DNA of 15,976 nt from Eubacterium sp. (GCA_029050995.1 JAIDLO010000198.1:1-15976), one strand, 5' to 3'; shown: positions 6,534 through 13,845, counted from the first letter of the stretch. Numbers and translations are program-made. The notes: generated by a model not told the origin, from the sequence alone.

Positions 6534-7477
6534 AATTTCTGCTTTTTGATATAAACGGCAGAGCCTTTGAAGCGGAAAGCATCCTGTCCTATGAGCTAAC
6601 CGCAGAGGCGGAAGCACCGTGTGACGGACTTCGATTAAGCTTTCTTTGCCACAGCAGTATCGGCGAAATCTGCAATATCAAGGCTTACCGCAAAAACAAG
6701 CTTGTTTTCAACGGCTTTTGTGATAAGCAGAAGGTAACCTTTTCGGAATCGGGAAAGATATGCTTTATTTATGCACGCAGCAGTGCCGCTCTTCTTGTGG
6801 ACAACGAAGCGGTGCCGTGTCAGTATGAAAATCCGTCTGCAAGGCAGCTTTGGTTTTCCAATGCAAAGGCGTTCGGCTTCAAAACAGATTTGCCTGAAAT
6901 TTATTCTTCAAACAGCTATCTTGTTTCAAAGGGTACAAGCTGTTATGGGGCAATCAATGATTATGTTTCTGCGGTTTCGGGAATGCCGGTTTATGCAACA
7001 CCTGAAAATGAGCTGAAAATCTATGCGCAAAGCAAGGAAGTGAAAAGGCTTGAGGACTATAATGTTTCTTCGCTTTCCTATGTTATAAACCGAAGTGAGC
7101 CGATTGACGAGATTGATTATAAAATCAATTCTGCGGATAACTATTCGTATCATTTTAAAAGCGATTTTGTTCAGAAAATGGGCATTCAGAGAAAGCGAAT
7201 GGTTAATCTTTCCTCTATTCCGCTCTGGCAGAGGGAAATGAATATTGAAAAGATTATTAAAAAGGCGCTTGATGAATATTATTCCGTTTCTGTTGTTCTG
7301 CTTGGAAATTGCGATTTGGCGCTTTATGACAGAATGCTTATCAATGCTGAAGATACGCTTCAAAATGAGGAGTTTTACATAGCAGAGTTGACCTTCAGCA
7401 AAAACAAAAACGGCGAACGCACGACAGCTTTGCTGAAAAAGAATATAGACGGAGAGATGGTTAATTATGTGGCTTAG
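6530..7477 (+). CDS. XkdQ-like baseplate hub protein (gp27/gpD type)
   Basis: This 315-residue protein has the organisation of phage hub proteins: an N-terminal beta domain with a short L-V-F-N-G-F-C-D segment like the tube-like hub domain I, a middle region with Y-A-R-S-S-A-A-L-L-V-D-N-E and A-I-N-D-Y (a typical late-control/gpD pattern), and a C-terminal beta domain. The hub trimer carries the spike and connects it to the tube. The gene lies between the LysM protein and the spike gene, overlapping both, as in PBSX (xkdP-xkdQ-xkdR). No lysozyme or other enzyme domain is fused. Length matches XkdQ (about 325). Confidence 0.82.
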   Translation: MKFLLFDINGRAFEAESILSYELTAEAEAPCDGLRLSFLCHSSIGEICNIKAYRKNKLVFNGFCDKQKVTFSESGKICFIYARSSAALLVDNEAVPCQYENPSARQLWFSNAKAFGFKTDLPEIYSSNSYLVSKGTSCYGAINDYVSAVSGMPVYATPENELKIYAQSKEVKRLEDYNVSSLSYVINRSEPIDEIDYKINSADNYSYHFKSDFVQKMGIQRKRMVNLSSIPLWQREMNIEKIIKKALDEYYSVSVVLLGNCDLALYDRMLINAEDTLQNEEFYIAELTFSKNKNGERTTALLKKNIDGEMVNYVA

Positions 7478-7844
7478 CAAAAGATTCGGCACTGCCGATA
7501 AAATTGCGGCAGAAGCAGGCACGGTTTCCGTCGGCGGAGGCTCTGTTATCAAAACAGCCGCTACCGTTCAGAGCGAAGAGGTTCAGAATTACGCGCCGTA
7601 CGGCTATGTTGCCTATGCACCGGACGGCGAGGAAATTCTGCTTATAAACAGTGCAGGTGCAACGGCAGGCGCAGGCACGAAAATGAAAAGCGAGAATCTT
7701 TCTGCCGGAGAAATATCCATTACTTCAATCGGCGGTGCAAAAATATTTCTTAAGCGGAACGGGGATGTTGAAATAAACGGCTTTGTTTTTACAAAGGACG
7801 GAAAATTAAAAAATAAAAAAGGAGAGATTGTTTTTGACTCCTGA
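7467..7844 (+). CDS. Short baseplate spike protein (gpV/Mu gp45-like)
   Basis: At 125 residues this is a small spike. It begins with a short helix and Gly/Val-rich segment. It then has an OB-fold-like stretch with N-Y-A-P-Y-G-Y and A-P-D-G-E-E-I-L-L-I (about 47-65), typical of Mu gp45/P2 gpV proteins. It ends with repeated short strands that form a beta-helix tip (I-S-I-T-S-I-G-G, then F-L-K-R-N-G-D-V-E-I-N-G-F, then K-D-G-K-L-K). Such a trimer forms the membrane-piercing needle under the hub. It is shorter than P2 gpV (211 residues). It takes the place that xkdR (DUF2577) holds in PBSX. The gene overlaps the hub gene by 11 bases. Confidence 0.75.
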   Translation: MWLSKRFGTADKIAAEAGTVSVGGGSVIKTAATVQSEEVQNYAPYGYVAYAPDGEEILLINSAGATAGAGTKMKSENLSAGEISITSIGGAKIFLKRNGDVEINGFVFTKDGKLKNKKGEIVFDS

Positions 7845-8151
7845 AATATCTAACGGCGATTATATTAAAAACGGCAAAGCCTTAAAGCAGGTCGAGCATA
7901 TGGAAGAGCTTTTGCAGAATGTTGTTTTAAATCTGAAGGCTGAACGCGGAGGCTTTTATCCGGATAAGAATTTCGGCTCGCATATTCTTTCATCCACAAA
8001 TAAAGATGAAAAATATATAGCAAGCCTTGCAAGGCAGGCTGTTTCAGGCATAAACGGTGTATATATCAAATCGGCAAAAATCGAGAATAAAAATTATGAA
8101 TTTACGGTTATTATAAATAACCTTGAAAGGCAGGTGCTTATAAAAGCGTGA
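7834..8151 (+). CDS. gp25/XkdS-like baseplate wedge protein
   Basis: The 105-residue product resembles T4 gp25/P2 gpW/XkdS (DUF2634-like) proteins, which attach to the hub and start sheath assembly. It shows a Q-x-E-H-M-E-E-L-L-Q-N helix, an L-x-x-E-R-G-x-F motif (central, around L-K-A-E-R-G-G-F), a Y-P-D-x-N-F-G-S segment, a second helix with A-R-Q-A-V, and two final strands. TTG 7834 is preferred, since GGAG lies 9 bases upstream, over TTG 7828, where the site would be too close. It overlaps the spike gene by 11 bases. Its presence marks this as a contractile-type baseplate even though no sheath gene is found. Confidence 0.82.
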   Translation: MTPEISNGDYIKNGKALKQVEHMEELLQNVVLNLKAERGGFYPDKNFGSHILSSTNKDEKYIASLARQAVSGINGVYIKSAKIENKNYEFTVIINNLERQVLIKA

Positions 8152-9218
8152 ATTTAACTTATGATGAAATTTTAAATGCAATGAAAACGGAATTTGCAAA
8201 TGAAAAGGGAGAAGCTGTTAAGGATTTATCCGATCTTGAAGCAAGATTTAAAGCTGTTGCTTCTGAAATCTATTCCGTTTCAGCCTACGGCGATTATATT
8301 TTAAAACAAAGCTTTCCGCAAACGGCAACAGGCGAATTCTTGGACCGCCACGCGGCGCTGAGAAGCATAACAAGAAAAACGGCATCTTACGCAAGCGGAA
8401 CGATAAAGGTTTATCGAACGGAAAACAGTCTTGGCAATGTAATGTCTATCCCGAAGGGGACTGTTTTTTCGGTGGTTGACAAGCCGTTTATACAGTTTGC
8501 AACTGCAAAAGCGTACAGCCTTGCGGCAGAGTCTAACTCGATTTCAGTTTCTGTTACGGCGCTGAAAGCAGGCGATGAATATAGTGTTAAATCGGGAACG
8601 GAGTTTACGGCTGTCAACCCGCCTGCCTATCTGGAAAAAGCAGTTTGCAGTGCGGATTTTTCAGGCGGATGGGACGAGGAAAGTGACGAGGCATTAAGAG
8701 AAAGAATTTTATCCTCTTACAAAAGCAGAAAAAATGCAGTAAGTGCAGAGGCTGTCAGAGAAACACTGCTTACCCTGCGTGATGTAACGGATGCGGCTGT
8801 TTTTCCCGATACGGAGTATAAGCTGAATGTCTGCCTTAAAACAAAGGACGGAAAAATCAGCCAGGCACTTAAAAATGAAGTATCAGACATGCTTGGCTTT
8901 GCAACGCTTTGTGGCGTATCGCTTGTGTTTATTGCGGCGGCTGAACAGCTTTTTGATGTTACGATAGAGGCTAAAATTTTAAGCGGATACAATGCTGCGG
9001 AAATAGAGAGCGCACTCCGAAAAAAGGTTTCAGCGTTTTGCAGTAATGAAAAAATCGGGCAGAATTACAGCGAATCTGCCATTGCTGCATATTGCAGCGG
9101 GATAGACGGCGTTGCATATCTGAATGTATTTCTTGGCTCAAACAGTATAAAGGCAGTTGCCTGCGGCAGTCATAATTTTCTGAAGCTGGATAAGGTGGAG
9201 GTTTATATGCATGAATAA
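8148..9218 (+). CDS. Baseplate J/XkdT-like wedge protein (gp6-like)
   Basis: This 356-residue protein matches the baseplate J-like family (P2 gpJ, Mu gp47, XkdT), whose dimers form the wedge ring of contractile tails. It shows the N-terminal helix with S-A-Y-G-D-Y-I-L-K-Q, the F-L-D-R-H-A-A motif, the strand region with I-P-K-G-T-V-F (about 100-107), a G-G-x-D-E-E-S-D-E-A-L-R-E-R-I hallmark (about 168-183), and the C-terminal V-x-I-E-A-K-I domain. Length is normal. GTG 8148 overlaps the previous stop by 4 bases. Nothing suggests decay. Confidence 0.93.
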   Translation: MNLTYDEILNAMKTEFANEKGEAVKDLSDLEARFKAVASEIYSVSAYGDYILKQSFPQTATGEFLDRHAALRSITRKTASYASGTIKVYRTENSLGNVMSIPKGTVFSVVDKPFIQFATAKAYSLAAESNSISVSVTALKAGDEYSVKSGTEFTAVNPPAYLEKAVCSADFSGGWDEESDEALRERILSSYKSRKNAVSAEAVRETLLTLRDVTDAAVFPDTEYKLNVCLKTKDGKISQALKNEVSDMLGFATLCGVSLVFIAAAEQLFDVTIEAKILSGYNAAEIESALRKKVSAFCSNEKIGQNYSESAIAAYCSGIDGVAYLNVFLGSNSIKAVACGSHNFLKLDKVEVYMHE

Positions 9219-9765
9219 TGAAATCTATCTCCGCCTTGAAAGGCTTATGAAAAGGCTTGGCTTTTCCGTTTCGGACAGTTCATATACGAAGGCGGAAATG
9301 AAAGCTTATGCAGCGGCTGTCAGCCTTGCCGAAGAAAAAATGAAAAGTATACTTAAAAACACTTTTATAACAACGGCTGATCATCTTGGGCTTTCCATGT
9401 TTTTAAGTATGATCGGCGAAACGCCTGCATCTGCCGATTCCAAATCAAAGGAAAATGTTATATCCGCTGTTTCGGATCAAAGAGGCTTTTATACCAAGGC
9501 TTATTTTGACAAGATTGTTCAATCTCTTGGAACAGGCTCGTCTTATACAGTAAACGGAAATGTTATGGATTTGAAGTATGCAGGCAATACCTACAGACCA
9601 ACGCTTGATGATTATTCAAAGCTGATAACGGATTATAATCCCTGTACGGTTCTTGTTGACAACAACAGCGGAAGAGCGTTTTCAAAATGGGATTATGCCG
9701 CTTTCCGTTGGTTTGAAATTGATAAAAGAAATATTCCGTTTTCAACACTTGATACGATAAAATAA
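9211..9765 (+). CDS. XkdU/YmfQ-like tail protein (DUF2313; Mu gp48/P2 gpI type)
   Basis: The 184-residue product sits directly after the J-like gene, as XkdU/gpI proteins do, and overlaps it by 8 bases. It has an N-terminal helical part with L-E-R-L-M-K-R-L-G, then several helices, a Y-T-V-N-G-N-V segment and a long C-terminal part ending in F-R-W-F-E-I. In contractile phages this protein completes the wedge and anchors the fibre. GGAGG lies 9 bases upstream of the ATG, and a nearby ATG at 9207 is out of frame. The overall identification relies mostly on gene order and size, with modest sequence similarity to the family. Confidence 0.68.
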   Translation: MNNEIYLRLERLMKRLGFSVSDSSYTKAEMKAYAAAVSLAEEKMKSILKNTFITTADHLGLSMFLSMIGETPASADSKSKENVISAVSDQRGFYTKAYFDKIVQSLGTGSSYTVNGNVMDLKYAGNTYRPTLDDYSKLITDYNPCTVLVDNNSGRAFSKWDYAAFRWFEIDKRNIPFSTLDTIK

Positions 9766-9779
9766 ACAAAGGAGTACAT

Positions 9780-10259
9780 ATGGGATCATCACAAAAAACT
9801 GATTATTTATCTCTTAATAAATGGATTAGTACAGACATTCCGAAAAGGGAAGATTTTAATTACGATAACACAACGATTGATACTGCTATGAAAAATCATA
9901 CAAATGATATGGATATGCATGTTTCGTCAACGGAACGCTCGGAATGGAATGAGCCGCATTTTGTTGGTTTTTATACGGGAAACGGCAGTAACTCTGCAAG
10001 AACGATAGATACGGAGTGCAGCTTTAATCCAAGCTTTGCTATCGTGTTTGCAACAAATTCACCACCCGGTGTAACGGATTTCAGCAGTAAGCTTCACAGA
10101 AACCGCTTTGCGTTTTTAACAAAAAGAGCAAGCAATACGGGTATGAGCCTTTCGGGCAAAAATATCGTGCTTGCCCCGTCCGGTATAGCGGGCGATACAA
10201 GTGAAGCAACCGAATACAACAAGAACGGCGGTCTGTACGCCTATATCCTGTTCAGATAA
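9780..10259 (+). CDS. Small tail fibre/receptor-binding-like protein
   Basis: The 159-residue product opens with an N-terminal anchor seen in many Firmicutes phage fibre proteins (Y-L-S-L-N-K-W-I, then D-I-P-K-R-E-D-F-N-Y-D-N, then an H-x-x-x-x-x-M-H linker around 39-47 and R-S-E-W-N). The remainder is a beta-rich C-terminal domain (F-V-G-F-Y-T-G-N-G, later I-V-L-A-P-S-G, ending G-L-Y-A-Y-I-L-F-R). This resembles tip domains of gut phage fibres, which bind surface sugars or proteins. It is much shorter than full fibres, and no trimerising collagen-like or coiled-coil shaft is present. It is the last gene of the phage operon. No fibre chaperone follows. Confidence 0.75.
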   Translation: MGSSQKTDYLSLNKWISTDIPKREDFNYDNTTIDTAMKNHTNDMDMHVSSTERSEWNEPHFVGFYTGNGSNSARTIDTECSFNPSFAIVFATNSPPGVTDFSSKLHRNRFAFLTKRASNTGMSLSGKNIVLAPSGIAGDTSEATEYNKNGGLYAYILFR

Positions 10260-10277
10260 TCAGTTTGACCTAAATTT

Positions 10278-10311
10278 AAGGAGAGCACGGAAAGTGTTCT
10301 CCTTTTTGTTT
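10278..10311 (+). terminator. Rho-independent terminator of the phage operon
   Basis: An 11-bp stem (10278-10288 with 10294-10304, one G-U pair, core GGAGAGCAC) closes a GGAAA loop and runs into TTTTTGTTT. It sits 18 bases after the fibre stop codon and should isolate the phage transcription unit from coaX. Confidence 0.9.
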
Positions 10312-10337
10312 ACAATGCAGAAAAAATATAATATAAT
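10309..10337 (+). promoter_or_regulatory. Sigma-A promoter of coaX
   Basis: TTTACA (10309-10314) and a perfect TATAAT (10332-10337) are separated by exactly 17 bases, in AT-rich DNA, 34 bases before the coaX start. The -35 overlaps the T-run of the preceding terminator. No operator was recognised, so expression is probably constitutive. Confidence 0.87.
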
Positions 10338-10371
10338 ATATTCTAAAGTTTGAAAATCGGGAGAATAGAAT

Positions 10372-11136
10372 ATGCTTCTCGCTGTTGATGTTGGCAATAC
10401 AAATATTGTTTTAGGTGTTCTGGATCATGAAAAAATGGTCTGCTCGGGCAGGCTTTCAACAAATGTGAATGAAACGGAAATTGAATATTCTATGAAAATA
10501 AAAACCTTTTTAGAGGTTAATAATGTTACAAATATTGACGGTGCAATTATTTCAAGCGTTGTTCCTGCACTTGTAAGAACGCTGTTGAAAAGTATTAAGC
10601 TGGTTTGTGCTGTTGATGCTCTTGTTGTTGGACCGGGAATAAAAACGGGGCTAAATATTAAGCTGGATAATCCTGCGGAAATGGGTGCGGATATCGTTGT
10701 TGGCGATGTTGCGGTTATCAATAAATATCCGCTTCCGGCAATCGTTTTTGATTTTGGAACGGCTACAACAGCATCTGTTATTGATAAATCGGGCGCACAT
10801 ATCGGCGGTGCAATTATGTGCGGTATTAAAACGGCAATCAATTCTCTTTCAAGCGGGACTGCCCAGCTGCCGCAGGTTGATATTACTGCGCCGTCCAGAG
10901 TAATCGGCAGAAATACAATTGATGCGATGAAATGCGGTTCTGTTGTAGGTACTGCGGCTATGCTTGAGGGGCTTGTTGCAAGGTTTGAAAAGGAGCTTGG
11001 CGAAAAGGCAACCGTTGTTGTTACGGGAGCACTCGGCAAAGCTATTGCAAAGGAAGCAAATCTTGATGTTATCGTTGATGAGGATTTGCTGATTGACGGA
11101 TTAAGAATAATTTATGAAAAGAATAAAGGGAATTAA
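10372..11136 (+). CDS. coaX: Type III pantothenate kinase
   Basis: This enzyme phosphorylates pantothenate, the first step of coenzyme A synthesis, in the cytoplasm. The 254-residue protein shows the family motifs: the phosphate-binding D-V-G-N-T-N (6-11), G-A-D (105-107), D-F-G-T-A-T-T (127-133) and G-G-A-I (145-148). It therefore belongs to the ASKHA-fold type III class. These enzymes typically use a monovalent cation and are not inhibited by CoA. Many homologues read G-A-D-R; here Ile replaces the Arg at 108, a variation also compatible with related Clostridia forms. The ATG has GGGAG 8 bases upstream. The gene is followed after two bases by the DUF1015 gene, and both share the promoter at 10309-10337. 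Confidence 0.95.
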   Translation: MLLAVDVGNTNIVLGVLDHEKMVCSGRLSTNVNETEIEYSMKIKTFLEVNNVTNIDGAIISSVVPALVRTLLKSIKLVCAVDALVVGPGIKTGLNIKLDNPAEMGADIVVGDVAVINKYPLPAIVFDFGTATTASVIDKSGAHIGGAIMCGIKTAINSLSSGTAQLPQVDITAPSRVIGRNTIDAMKCGSVVGTAAMLEGLVARFEKELGEKATVVVTGALGKAIAKEANLDVIVDEDLLIDGLRIIYEKNKGN

Positions 11137-11138
11137 TT

Positions 11139-12377
11139 ATGGCAGTTTTTAAATCATTCAGGGCATACCGCCCTGCCGAAAGAAATCAATCGCTTATTCC
11201 TGCTCTTCCATATGATGTTATGAGCAGTGAAGAGGCAAGAGAAATGGTAAAAGGCAATTCACTCTCCTTTCTGCATGTTGACAGAGCAGAAATAGATTTC
11301 CCTGTCGGCGCGGATATGTACGGCGATGAAATTTACGAAAAGGCAAAGGAAAATCTTCTTGCGCTGGAAAATACAGGCGCAATGATTCAAGACAAAACGC
11401 CCTGCTTTTATATTTACAGGCAGGTTATGAACGGCAGAGCGCAGGTCGGTTTGGTAGGCTGTGCTTCCATTGATGATTATATGAATAATGTTATCAAAAA
11501 GCATGAAAAAACACTTGCCAAAAAGGAACAGGACCGTATCAATCATGTAAATATAACAGATGCAAATACAGGACCTATCTTCTTAACCTATCGCAAGAAT
11601 TCGGCAATTAATATGACGATTTCTCTTTGGATGAATGAAAAAGAGCCTGTTTATAATTTTGAGGCAGACGGTGTACTTCAAACGGTCTGGGTTGTTGATG
11701 ATACAGCGGTAATCAACCGCCTTTCCTCTCTTTTCAAAGATGTAAATTATCTTTATATTGCAGACGGACACCACAGATGTGCTTCAGCCGTTAAGGTTGG
11801 TCAGATGCGAAGAATGGAACATCCGGACTATACGGGAAACGAGGAATTCAATTTCTTTCTTGCTGTTGCCTTTCCGGATGATGAGCTTGAAATTATGGAT
11901 TACAACAGAGTTGTAAAGGATTTAAACGGTATGTGCTCTGATGAATTTTTAAGCCGTGTGTTTGAAAAATTTGAAATCAAAAAGGAAAACGAACCGTTTC
12001 ATCCAACCGAAAGGCATACCTTTGGCATGTATCTTGATAAGGAATGGTATTCTTTAAAGGCAAAGAAATCTATCATTGATGAAAATGATCCTGTTGCAAG
12101 GCTTGATGTTTCCATTCTGCAGGAAAGCCTTTTGGATCCTATTTTAGGCATAAAAGATCCGAAGAATGACAGCCGAATTGATTTTATCGGCGGTATAAGA
12201 GGGCTTGCAGAGCTTGAAAAGCGTGCAAAAACAGATATGAAGCTTGCGTTTTCAATGTATCCGACTACAACGGATGATTTAATGGCAATTGCAGATGCAG
12301 GAAAAATCATGCCGCCGAAATCTACCTGGTTTGAACCAAAGCTGCTTTCAGGGCTGTTTATTCATCATTTATCATAA
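11139..12377 (+). CDS. DUF1015 family protein (ParB/SerK-like motif)
   Basis: The 412-residue product matches the DUF1015 family: an N-terminal F-R-A-Y-R-P with L-P-Y-D-V (about 7-27), a K-H-E-K-T segment followed by R-I-N-H (around 122-137), the D-G-H-H-R-C-A-S-A motif at 209-217, and a conserved C-terminal part with a P-K-S-T-W-F-x-P-K end. The D-G-H-H-R core resembles the nucleotide-binding motif of ParB-related small-molecule kinases such as SerK. In other Clostridia the gene often accompanies serine synthesis genes, so a link to serine metabolism is possible but unproven. It lies in an operon with coaX, two bases apart. The true activity is unknown, and no serA/serC is seen here. Confidence 0.85.
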   Translation: MAVFKSFRAYRPAERNQSLIPALPYDVMSSEEAREMVKGNSLSFLHVDRAEIDFPVGADMYGDEIYEKAKENLLALENTGAMIQDKTPCFYIYRQVMNGRAQVGLVGCASIDDYMNNVIKKHEKTLAKKEQDRINHVNITDANTGPIFLTYRKNSAINMTISLWMNEKEPVYNFEADGVLQTVWVVDDTAVINRLSSLFKDVNYLYIADGHHRCASAVKVGQMRRMEHPDYTGNEEFNFFLAVAFPDDELEIMDYNRVVKDLNGMCSDEFLSRVFEKFEIKKENEPFHPTERHTFGMYLDKEWYSLKAKKSIIDENDPVARLDVSILQESLLDPILGIKDPKNDSRIDFIGGIRGLAELEKRAKTDMKLAFSMYPTTTDDLMAIADAGKIMPPKSTWFEPKLLSGLFIHHLS

Positions 12378-12465
12378 AAACTTGAATGGTTTCAAATATT
12401 TTCTTGTCAATACTATTCAAATGTGATATAATGAACTATACTTATTCTTTGAGGAGATACGCTTT
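12378..12465 (+). other. Intergenic region with promoter and leader, no gene
   Basis: It holds a weak 5-bp hairpin (TTGAA/TTCAA, 12382-12395) that is too short to be a convincing terminator, then the promoter at 12404-12432, then GAGGAG (12451-12456) nine bases before the peptidase start. Confidence 0.6.
12404..12432 (+). promoter_or_regulatory. Sigma-A promoter of the M28 peptidase gene
   Basis: TTGTCA (12404-12409) and TATAAT (12427-12432) are separated by 17 bases, an almost ideal promoter 33 bases before the start codon. It implies that the gene is its own transcription unit even though it follows DUF1015. Confidence 0.87.
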
Positions 12466-13740
12466 ATGAAAATAGCAAAAGAGTACAGCAAAAAATTTGA
12501 CTTTAAGCGTCAGACAGAATACGCTGTTAAGGGCATTACAAAGATTTGTAATAAAATCGGCCCTCGTAAGCCGGGTTCACCTGAGGAACTTCGTGCACAG
12601 CAGTGGTTTGAAAAAGATATGAAAAACTACTGTGATGAAACAAGAATTGAAGAATTTACACTGCATCGTCAGGGCTTTATGGGATTTATTCCGTTTACGG
12701 TTATCTGCGGTGTTGCAAGTGTATTTGTAAACTGGTTTGTAAGCCCGATCTGGGCACTTGTGCTTTGTGTACTTGCATTCATTCCGCTTATTTTTGAATT
12801 CCTTATGTATAAGCAGTTTGATGATTTCCTTTTCCCGAAGCAGACATCACATAATATGATTGCAACAAGAAAGCCGAAAGGCGAGGTTAAAAAGCGTATC
12901 ATTATGATTGGTCATTCTGATTCGCAGTTTGAATGGAATCTGAATTACCTTATGGGTGGTCTTCAGGCAAAGCTTCTTGTTGAAATTCCTGCTGTTGTAG
13001 GTCTTGTTATTCAAACGGCTATTGCCGTTACTGCATTAATCGTAAGTGCTGTAAACGGCGGCGTTGTTGCTGCAAATGCAATTCCAAAGCTTCATACAAT
13101 GTTTATTGTATTCTTTGTTATTTCATGCGTTTTCATTCCTTTTGAATTGGCATTCCTTTTCTTCCAGAGCTGGACGAAGTCTGTTCCCGGTGCATCAGAT
13201 AACCTTTCAGGCTGCTATGTTGGTATGGCTGCAATCAAGTCTCTTGGCGAAGCAGATGTTCGCTTTGAGAATACAGAGGTTGTTATGATTTGCTCAGGCT
13301 CAGAAGAAGCAGGTCTTAGAGGCTCAAAGGCTTATGCAAAGGCACACGAGCAGGAGCTTAAGGATATTCCGACAGCAGTTGTTGCGCTTGATACCTTCCG
13401 TGATCTTGAAACAATGGCTGTTTATGACAGAGATTTATCGGGCACAGTTAAGCACCATAACGGCGTTAAAAAGCTTGTTCACGATGCATGCGCAAACTGC
13501 GGCTTTGATGTAAATTATGAATCAATTTATATTGGAGGCTCGGATGCTGCTTCCTTTACTCAGCGAGGTATTCCTGCAACAGGCTTTGCTGCTATGGACC
13601 CTGCTCCGCCAAGATATTATCATACAAGACTTGATACACCGGAAAACCTTCGCCCGGATTGTATCGAGGTTGGTATTGAAATTGCGGTTGAAACGCTTTG
13701 TATGTTTGATAAGGACGGCTGTGAAGGCGTAACAGACTAA
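12466..13740 (+). CDS. Membrane-embedded M28-family zinc metallopeptidase
   Basis: The 424-residue protein has the metal-binding set of M28 aminopeptidases: His150 and Asp152 in G-H-S-D-S, Asp245 in P-G-A-S-D-N-L-S-G, Glu280/281 in S-E-E-A-G-L-R-G-S, an Asp in A-L-D-T-F-R-D (about 310), and a His in Y-Y-H-T-R-L-D-T (about 385). All appear present, so activity is likely. Two hydrophobic hairpins are unusual: about 72-113, before the first ligand, and about 168-232, inside the catalytic domain between the first two ligand sets. They would tether the enzyme to the membrane. No signal peptide is visible. Substrate is unknown; other members remove N-terminal residues from peptides. GAGGAG lies 9 bases upstream of the start. 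Confidence 0.85.
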   Translation: MKIAKEYSKKFDFKRQTEYAVKGITKICNKIGPRKPGSPEELRAQQWFEKDMKNYCDETRIEEFTLHRQGFMGFIPFTVICGVASVFVNWFVSPIWALVLCVLAFIPLIFEFLMYKQFDDFLFPKQTSHNMIATRKPKGEVKKRIIMIGHSDSQFEWNLNYLMGGLQAKLLVEIPAVVGLVIQTAIAVTALIVSAVNGGVVAANAIPKLHTMFIVFFVISCVFIPFELAFLFFQSWTKSVPGASDNLSGCYVGMAAIKSLGEADVRFENTEVVMICSGSEEAGLRGSKAYAKAHEQELKDIPTAVVALDTFRDLETMAVYDRDLSGTVKHHNGVKKLVHDACANCGFDVNYESIYIGGSDAASFTQRGIPATGFAAMDPAPPRYYHTRLDTPENLRPDCIEVGIEIAVETLCMFDKDGCEGVTD

Positions 13741-13750
13741 TTAAAAAATG

Positions 13751-13788
13751 AAGATAACCCGATGGTATAGCCATTGGGTTATTTTTTA
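13751..13788 (+). terminator. Rho-independent terminator of the M28 peptidase gene
   Basis: A 12-bp stem ATAACCCGATGG (13754-13765) pairs with CCATTGGGTTAT (13771-13782), with one G-T pair and a TATAG loop, and is followed by TTTTT. It starts within about 15 bases of the stop codon. Confidence 0.93.
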
Positions 13789-13802
13789 TATAAGCTATGG
13801 TA

Positions 13803-13823
13803 GGGGCGAGCATTGCTCGTCCG
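13803..13823. repeat. REP-like GC-rich palindrome
   Basis: GGGCGAGC (13804-13811) pairs with GCTCGTCC (13815-13822), with one G-U pair and an ATT loop, within AGGGGCGAGCATTGCTCGTCCG. It stands out as a GC-rich island in AT-rich spacer DNA and is followed by GTTTTTGTT. Similar short palindromes (GGGGCGnnnnn...CGCCC) are scattered between genes in many Clostridia. No second copy occurs in this window. It could also act as a back-up terminator. Confidence 0.6.
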
Positions 13824-13845
13824 TTTTTGTTATTTTAAATTTATA

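Larger units (their letters stand above)
91..10259 (+). mobile_element. Phage-derived head-plus-baseplate gene cluster (PBSX/XkdF-like), lacking tail shaft genes
   Basis: This is a continuous run of co-directional, mostly overlapping genes in canonical Firmicutes myophage order: terminase, portal, protease, capsid, connectors, then hub, spike, gp25-like, J-like, XkdU-like and fibre. Sheath, tube, tail chaperone and tape-measure genes, which normally lie between the neck and the LysM/hub genes, are missing. No integrase, repressor, holin or lysin is visible. All frames are intact and base composition looks like the flanking housekeeping genes, which suggests long residence. The right boundary is set by the terminator just after the fibre gene. 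The left boundary is outside the window and no att repeat can be identified. Calling it phage-derived is secure. Whether it is a deletion remnant, a defective prophage or a domesticated particle is inference. Confidence 0.85.

Noticed and set aside
6926..7552. Antisense ORF of 208 residues opposite the hub gene
   Set aside because: It has no phage or host family features, no convincing ribosome site and lies over a well supported gene. Its length follows from codon bias on the + strand.
9780..10259. Diversity-generating retroelement target in the fibre gene
   Set aside because: No reverse transcriptase, template repeat or second variable-repeat copy is present in the window.
10425..11039. 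Antisense ORF of 204 residues opposite coaX
   Set aside because: The product is a low-complexity Ser/Ala/Thr/Pro/Ile-rich shadow of coaX codons, with no motif and no promoter.
12382..12395. Hairpin TTGAA/TTCAA after the DUF1015 gene as terminator
   Set aside because: Only 5 weak A-T-rich pairs and no clean T-run; it cannot be supported.
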